A stretch of DNA of 64,000 nt from Basidiobolus meristosporus CBS 931.73 (Eukaryota > Basidiobolomycota > Basidiobolomycetes > Basidiobolales > Basidiobolaceae): NCBI GenBank assembly GCA_002104905.1, contig MCFE01000006.1, positions 186,001 to 250,000 on the forward strand. Reading direction: 5' to 3'. A program made the translations under genes and the position numbers. Shown here one piece after another: positions 58,571 to 64,000 of the stretch. Each line of letters starts with the position of its first letter. The first letter of the stretch is position 1. Under the pieces are notes generated by a model. The model worked only from the letters and a program-made list of their open reading frames with translations, was not told where the DNA came from and did not search any database.

Positions 58571-59882
58571 GGCTTGTTGTGCATCAACATTCAAAACTTA
58601 GCCAATTTTACTCCGTTTGAAAATCTAGTACCCTAACTGATTTTCCCTAACCCAAACATAACACATCCCAGTTACAGTTTATTTTATCCCACCTCAGAAT
58701 ATATTTTTAGCCATCATTGATGATGTAATTTTCATTTATCTTATGCACCTATGAACACCCAAATTGATTTCAATCAATCCAGTCCCTTGGCGCTTACTAA
58801 TTCAACTTGATCAGAAAAGTATAAATAAAGTTTACTGAACCTTTTGGTTTAGTGTGTGTCTCAACAAAATTAAGATTCTGTCTCAGCAAAAATAAGAATC
58901 CAACAATTCTGTTCTAGTTTCTATCCAAGCCTAGTACATCTAGCACTCCAAAGAACACCAAGCCTAGCCTGCCTAGCAAACAAAAATCATTGTCTTTATA
59001 GCCAACCCAGCTATATCCAAGACCAATATTAGATCAGAATCTTTCTGCTAATATTTCTGCCACTCTCTGACAATTCTAAGATTCTGCACTTAATTGTCCC
59101 TTTGGTTCAGTTAAACCATTCAAGAGTTTTATTACACTTTCTCTTTGATAGAACATGGCTAGTGTAGCAAGCCTCTTGGCCATTGATGTATCCAAGAGAA
59201 AAGTGTACTAAACTCTTTAATGAGTTACCTGAACATAAGTGACAACTAAGTGCAGAATCTTAGAATTGTCAAGAGTGACAGAAATATTAACAGAAAAGTT
59301 CTGGTCTAATATTGGTCTTGTATATGGCTGAGTTGGGCTATAAAGGCAACAGAGTTGGTTTGCTATACAGGCTAGGCTTGGTGCTCTTGGGAGTGCTAGA
59401 TATGCTAGGCTTGGGCTGAAACTAGAACAGAACTGCAGAATTCTTAACTTTGCTGAGGCACAATCTTAACTTTGTTGAGACACACACTAAACCAAAAGGT
59501 TCAGTAATCTTTATTTATATTTTTCTGATCAAGTTGAATCAGTAAGTGTCAAGAGACTGGACTAATTGAAATATGTTAGGGTGTTCATAGATGCATAAGA
59601 TAAGTGAGAAATTGTATCCTTAATCAGCTAATGTTTTGGCAACTGCTAAGTGGTGGATAGATCTCAGATGACTAATAACTTGGAAAGGCTTAGCAGATCA
59701 GTTGAGGATGTAGTGACCACATGAAAATCAATCAGGTGTGACAGCTAAAAATAGATTCTGGGAAGTGATAAAATAACCACAACTGGGATTAGTAATGTTT
59801 GGGTTAGGAAAAATCAGTTAGGATACAAGATTCTCTAATAGAGTAAAATAGGCTAAGTTTTAAATATTGATGCACAACAGCC
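58571..59882. mobile_element. 1.3-kb palindromic element inside ORF X leader
   Basis: The ends 'GGCTTGTTGTGCATCAA' (58571) and 'TTGATGCACAACAGCC' (59882) are inverted. Reverse complementarity continues inward for about 600 bases per arm, with an insert of about 140 bases in the right arm (59615-59755); the centre is near 59160. Comparison with copy B shows ORF X leader sequence continuing on both sides ('ATCCTTGCAATGCTTCC' beyond 59883), so it is an insertion. A short ATG repeat flanks it, with one extra base. No coding capacity. Confidence 0.7.
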
Positions 59883-60040
59883 ATGAAGCATGCAGACAGC
59901 ATTGGAAGCATTGCAAGGATGATAGCTAGTGTTCTGCCAAACAAGTCACATTTGACCATTCACCAGTCACTATTATACCAGCAATATCTTGCCAGCCACT
60001 TGATAGTTCTATAACAGCACCAGGCTGTACTTGTCACTTT

Positions 60041-62575
60041 GTGCAAACTGAGCCAGGTGAGTTTGTGATGCCCTTAGGCTCACCCCAGCCTTCTGAATAT
60101 GGTGTGCAGAATGCATGCTCTGAAGAAGCAGGCTCACTGATGGATTGTGAGTCTTTCTTCCCTAACAACAGTACCCTGCATGAGCCCAGCAAAATCCCTT
60201 TATGTAATGAGACAACACCCATGGAAGAAAAGGCCAAGGACACTTTATTGAGTCAAGTGAGCCCAGTAATTCATCTTTTAATGAATGATGCAATGTTGTG
60301 GCTAGAGAAGTGGTGCATATCCACTAATATCAGTAATGGGGGCTTTGAGGATTTACAACTACTTCTTGCCAAAATCATCCTGGGATGCAACTTATCATAT
60401 ACATAGTATAAATGAACAACCATCATGCAGCCAGCAACATATGACCCAGAGACCATCCTGATACCAGCATGTGTTAACAGCTGCATGGCATTCACATCAG
60501 AAAATGCCACCATTGCAAGGGGTCCTACTTGTCAGGAATCCACCACTGTAGGAGGACAACATTGCTTGCACTCCAGATATATCCCAGTGATACCCCATCT
60601 ATAGAAGCTCATGCAGTCCAACAAATATTGTGAAGCTTTGAAGTACCACATGTTGTGAAAAATTTGTATTTCCACCTAAATATTCACCTAACTTAGTCAC
60701 TTAGATCATCACCTTCAAATCCTAGAGAATACTGACCAAATTCCTTGTCAGGATTTACTTAGAATATTTTTACCAAAATACCAGGTACCCAGAACATGAA
60801 AATTCTCAAAGTTGTCCAAACAGCCCCAAACTTTGCACACATGTTCTTGGGACCTTCCTTAACCTATTCTACATGTTTGTAATGCCAAGACCAGGTAAAA
60901 GCATAAATACTACTTTTACATTCAATAAATCATTAAGTGAAAACCACATAATCTACTTGTTCTCCAAATCACTTCCAATATCTCCAAGACTCTTACAACA
61001 CCACACTCAGTATCAATCAAGCACAAACATACCCAATATGTTCAATGGCAAACATTACACACAGCTAAGAAGCAAGGGCTACTTTGAAGATATGTATAAC
61101 CATGCCTTTGCCATGGCACTTGATGGATTCTCATTAAACAGGTATGCTGACAGCAAATCATGCTGGTCACTGATTCTCATCAACCTGAATATACCACCTA
61201 TCTTATGGTATCAGAGCAGAAATCTGATGGTAGTCTTGCTGGTATCTGGACCTAAATCAATATCCAACCTGGACAACTACCTCTATCCATTGCTGGATTA
61301 ATTTTGTATGCTTTCCGGCAAGATAACAGTGAATGGCTGTCAAGACAAAGTGCATATTGTTATTTGCATTGGAGATACTCCAGCCATCAACAAGATAGCT
61401 GGCCTTTCTGGGCACAATGGACTGTATTGCTGTCAAATGGGCAAGATCCAGGGGACTTACTCCATAAGCCACACACATTATTATTATCCAAACACAAACA
61501 CTATGAGCATCAAATTCCTGCAGAGAGAACCTACAGAAGTCAGCATGCCATTGTAGCAAAGCTGGTAAGCTATAAGCAAGGGGCAAGAATATGGAACTAA
61601 TCAGAAACCAGAGATATTTGAGATAGAGGGTATCTGTTGGAGCAAAAGCCTTCCACTAAGAGCAATGCATTTACTCTTCAACCATATCCCTATACTGATG
61701 CCAAAGTTGTACATAGCAAGGACTGCATGAACTGGATATGAACTTATTCAAGTGACCTTCTGAAGCCATTTCTATCAAGAGTACATTGGAAGCATTGGGA
61801 GTCATTTGTGTACATTGTAGGAATATTTATCCAGAAGCATATCACCAATGCCAACTTAATGCATCTACAGCTTTTGTGCAAGGAGTTTATGACAGGATTT
61901 GAGCAGCTATACTACAAACATAAAGCTGAATACATAGATCTCTGCTGCTACTGTATCCATTTGCTACTACATCCTGCTTGGTGTGTTGATAATATTGCAC
62001 CTTGCTCCACCTTTTGGGAGTTCCCTATGGAGCAGATGTGTGGGGAGATAGGAAGACAAGTCAAGTTGCAGGTGCTACCATATCCCAATCTCATCAAGAA
62101 TACTACCTTCAAGTCTGTCATGGATGTGATGAGTCAGTGCATGGAGGACAGCCAGGAAGAGTTGGAAAATACTAATGACAGATATGCACATGGAGATGCC
62201 TATGCCTAGGGCATTAAGAAGCTAAGCAGCCCCAATGTGTGTGTAATCAGTTAAGTAATGCAAAGTTGAGTTGGGTGCAACAAGCAACTAATTTTTAAGA
62301 GAAAAACTCTACCAAGGTATGCCAGATTTCTCATGGTCACAAGCCAACTTCTACACCTTTCTATACAGAATTCACTCAAACAAGAGCCAGAGCGCACCTG
62401 TAAGGGGGACTAAAACCCAGCAGGGACAAGGAATATATTGGCTAAATAACAAAACGTTCTTTGCAGATATTCAGGAGGTATTCATGGTAGAAGTGGCAGC
62501 AACCAAGCATATGTTTGTAAGATGTATATGGCAACTTTGCAAGCTTCACACTAAAAAGCCATAAAGTTGAGGTGT
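60041..62575 (+). pseudogene. Tnp2-type transposase (broken, LTR-interrupted)
   Basis: Plus-strand relic of a Tnp2 (PF02992-like) transposase. The N-terminal piece is 60041-60406. After the solo LTR come 'NGKHYTQLRSKGYFEDMYNH', 'ALDGFSLNRYADSKSCW', 'LILINLNIPPILWYQSRNLM' (61040-61240) and 'SNLDNYLYPLLDE'. In a shifted frame follows 'VICIGDTPAINKIAGLSGHN' (61380-61430), matching the family's 'GDxPAxxKxxGxxGHN' block with its Asp. The C-terminal helical block is 61808-62209 ('EFPMEQMCGE'-like) and a tail region 62319-62564. At least three frame breaks. Catalytic triad incomplete, so dead. Confidence 0.75.
60651..61000 (+). mobile_element. Solo copia LTR with TSD CCACA
   Basis: 350 bp, TGTTGTGAAAAATTTG to CTTACAACA, plus orientation, flanked by a perfect CCACA (60646-60650; 61001-61005). 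It sits inside the Tnp2-type transposase gene, which continues in sequence beyond it. Confidence 0.93.
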
Positions 62576-63094
62576 TAGAAGTATGTCAATTGCAGCAGGT
62601 GTGCATATGTGTAGAGGTTAGTGAGCAGGATGTCATAGTATATTTTAATTCAAACTATAGGTGAATTACTCAAGATAGTAGTGTGTAAGCAAATACAAAG
62701 GGGTGATTTTACAGAGAAATATATGAATTGTGCAAGGGGAGGTAGAAAAGAAAACACCATTTAGCAAATTAGTATGGTAGCATTATACAGAACTAGCTGT
62801 AGGTTGCTTACAGCTGTGATAATGCCATCAGAAGCTTGTAAAGAGGCCGCCAAAACACTGTCAAGTTTTTTGCCATATAAGGCAATAGGATGTACTTGCC
62901 AGTTAGATCCATTCAGATAGTTTTAAAGCACACCAAGTTAGCAACAATGCCATGCAACCCTTGGCAAAACAATTTACAAAAACTGTTATATTTTATCAGC
63001 CTTATTTGGCTGTAAAATTAGCAAAATGCTGTTGTGATCCCATCACAAGATTGTGTAGATGGTCATTGATTCCAAGCTGCTGGTATTATAGTGA

Positions 63095-63164
63095 TCTCCT
63101 GATGAGATCTTGCCAGCTGATCTGGATTGGATCCACCTGTGGGACCAAACTGTTTTTCATTGGG
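63095..63164. repeat. Right terminal inverted repeat of Tnp2-type element
   Basis: Pairs with 56019-56090 in reverse complement; blocks 'GATCTGGATTGGATCCACC' and 'GGGACCAAAC' are the clearest. The adjoining sequence beyond 63165 is from another Tnp2 copy. Confidence 0.65.
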
Positions 63165-63320
63165 ATATGGTAGTACCTGCAACTTGACTAATCTTCCTAT
63201 CTCCCCACACATTTGCTCCATAGGAAACTCCCACTAGGAGAAGCAAGGCCTCATATTCTCCACACACCAAGCAAGATGTAGTCAAGGGTTGATGCAGTAG
63301 CAGTCAAAGAGTACTATGTA
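63165..63320 (-). pseudogene. Tnp2-type transposase fragment
   Basis: On minus it matches 6480-6640, including 'CCACACATTTGCTCCATAGG' on the plus strand (the QMCG block). Only about 150 bases remain. Confidence 0.6.
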
Positions 63321-63349
63321 TCTAGTGATAGATTAACTAAGCTTAGTTT

Positions 63350-63423
63350 ATTGGTAGATATATCTAATTCTAATCATTGGTAGATATCTAATTCTAATCA
63401 TTGGTAGATATCTAATTCTAATC
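63350..63423. repeat. 24-bp minisatellite, three units
   Basis: Unit 'ATTGGTAGATATCTAATTCT' plus AATC. Units at 63350-63375 (26 bp, an extra TA), 63376-63399 and 63400-63423. Confidence 0.9.
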
Positions 63424-63904
63424 TAGCACTCTATGGCTTGGCAATCTGTAGCCCTAATGCAAGTAATCAATGCAACTCAAGAGGTAGCTTACATCTATCA
63501 GCTTGCCCAAGTGATCACAATTATTTTGAACTTTGTCTGTGAGAACATATTAATTTTTTTGCATTGGATACAACCTATATTATGCCCTAAAACGCTAGAA
63601 TGAAATCAGTTAAAAAAATTGAGTAGAGCAACCTCCTGCCTAACTACACTGAGTTACCTGATATAAGACTTTTAATAATCTGAAAGTAGCTACATTGCCA
63701 GTACCATTCAAGGTATCAGTACCATATTTATATCAAATATGGCTGGAGTCAAGATTACCAAGTATACAGTTGCTCTTTACAACTTCCAATTAAATGAAAG
63801 CTACTCCAGTACACTTGAATTGAGTAAACTAATTTATTATTGTAGTGTGCCACATCCAAGTATATCTGAGGCACACTTGCATACATATAAGCAGCCTTAT
63901 GTTA
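63424..63904. other. Unassigned AT-rich repeat-block sequence
   Basis: No gene, motif or clear match to the other repeats of the window. Confidence 0.3.
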
Positions 63905-63982
63905 TATAATGCTACTCACCTGACTTAGTCACTTAAATCATTACCTATAAATCTTAGAGTATACTGACCAAATTCCTTGATG
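63905..63982 (+). repeat. Copia LTR fragment at window end
   Basis: Matches the early part of plus-orientation LTRs ('CACCTGACTTAGTCACTTAA', then 'ACTGACCAAATTCCTTG'). The start of the LTR is missing and the window ends soon after. Confidence 0.55.
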
Positions 63983-64000
63983 CATCTATACACTCGGAAT

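Larger units (their letters stand above)
56019..63164. mobile_element. Tnp2-type DNA transposon with divergent ORF X
   Basis: A 7146-bp segment with inverted ends of about 70 bp: left 'CCCTATTAAAAATAATTTGG' at 56019, and right its reverse complement ending ATTGGG at 63164 (matching 'GATCCAATC' and 'GATCAGC' blocks further in). Between them the unknown ORF X points left (minus) and a Tnp2-type transposase points right (plus), diverging near 59.9 kb. Later insertions are a palindromic element (58571-59882) and a solo copia LTR (60651-61000). Flanks differ (copia pol left, a Tnp2 fragment right), so no target duplication can be read; one end may belong to another insertion or the site is rearranged. 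Confidence 0.65.

Noticed and set aside
56019-63164. Assignment to classical CACTA elements
   Set aside because: The Tnp2 domain fits the superfamily, but the terminal bases are not CACTA and no 3-bp target duplication can be read, so the name is not applied.

Overview
The window looks like nuclear DNA of a filamentous Dikarya fungus, probably an ascomycete of the Pezizomycotina. It is a compact island of ordinary host genes (about 36.7-53.3 kb) set between two large blocks of old, nested transposable elements (1-36.5 kb and 53.8-64 kb). The host genes have short introns (52-185 nt) with canonical GT/AG borders, and CpG is used normally there. In the flanking repeats CpG is almost absent by eye, as expected if cytosines were methylated and deaminated. 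TE-rich truffle-like genomes (Tuber, Elaphomyces) would fit, but I cannot fix the class from this window.

Left block (1-36.5 kb). It holds remnants of Ty1/copia retrotransposons, at least two kinds of DNA transposon and a foldback element family, inserted into one another. Best preserved is a copia element at 16072-20749, with 349/348-bp LTRs and a perfect AATTC target duplication. It lies inside an older Harbinger-like element that has two divergent ORFs: a DDE transposase and an unknown protein, here called ORF Y. Two more ORF Y copies follow (22.5-23.8 and 24.7-26.1 kb). The 28-36 kb part is mostly a second and third copia copy, broken by solo LTRs and by a foldback element that has inserted into a copy of its own family.

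Gene island (36.7-53.3 kb). Six genes can be supported, all on the minus strand. In order they are ribosomal protein eS17 (37500-38116), a Myb/SANT plus U-box-like nuclear protein (38622-40875), a CSC1/OSCA-type membrane channel (41389-44005), a secreted, probably GPI-anchored alginate-lyase-like protein (44591-46067), the GID E3-ligase substrate receptor GID4/Vid24 (47127-48027), and a short two-finger C2H2 transcription factor (50052-50555). A possible small secreted peptide lies on the plus strand at 49380. Exon structures were worked out by hand and reading frames close across every junction. The genes have unrelated roles (translation, chromatin or ubiquitin, membrane mechanosensing, polysaccharide degradation, gluconeogenic enzyme turnover, transcription); nothing suggests a cluster.

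Right block (53.8-64 kb). Copia LTR and pol remnants are followed by a 7.1-kb segment (56019-63164) bounded by about 70-bp inverted repeats. It carries a decayed Tnp2-type transposase on the plus strand and a divergent, partly open unknown ORF (ORF X) on the minus strand. A 1.3-kb palindromic element and a solo copia LTR (TSD CCACA) have inserted into it. ORF X also occurs at 2.7-4.3, 9.5-12.7 and 12.7-15.3 kb.

The most notable items are the two DNA-transposon families with divergent second ORFs X and Y, and the self-nesting 3-bp-TSD foldback family rich in TGCCA motifs.
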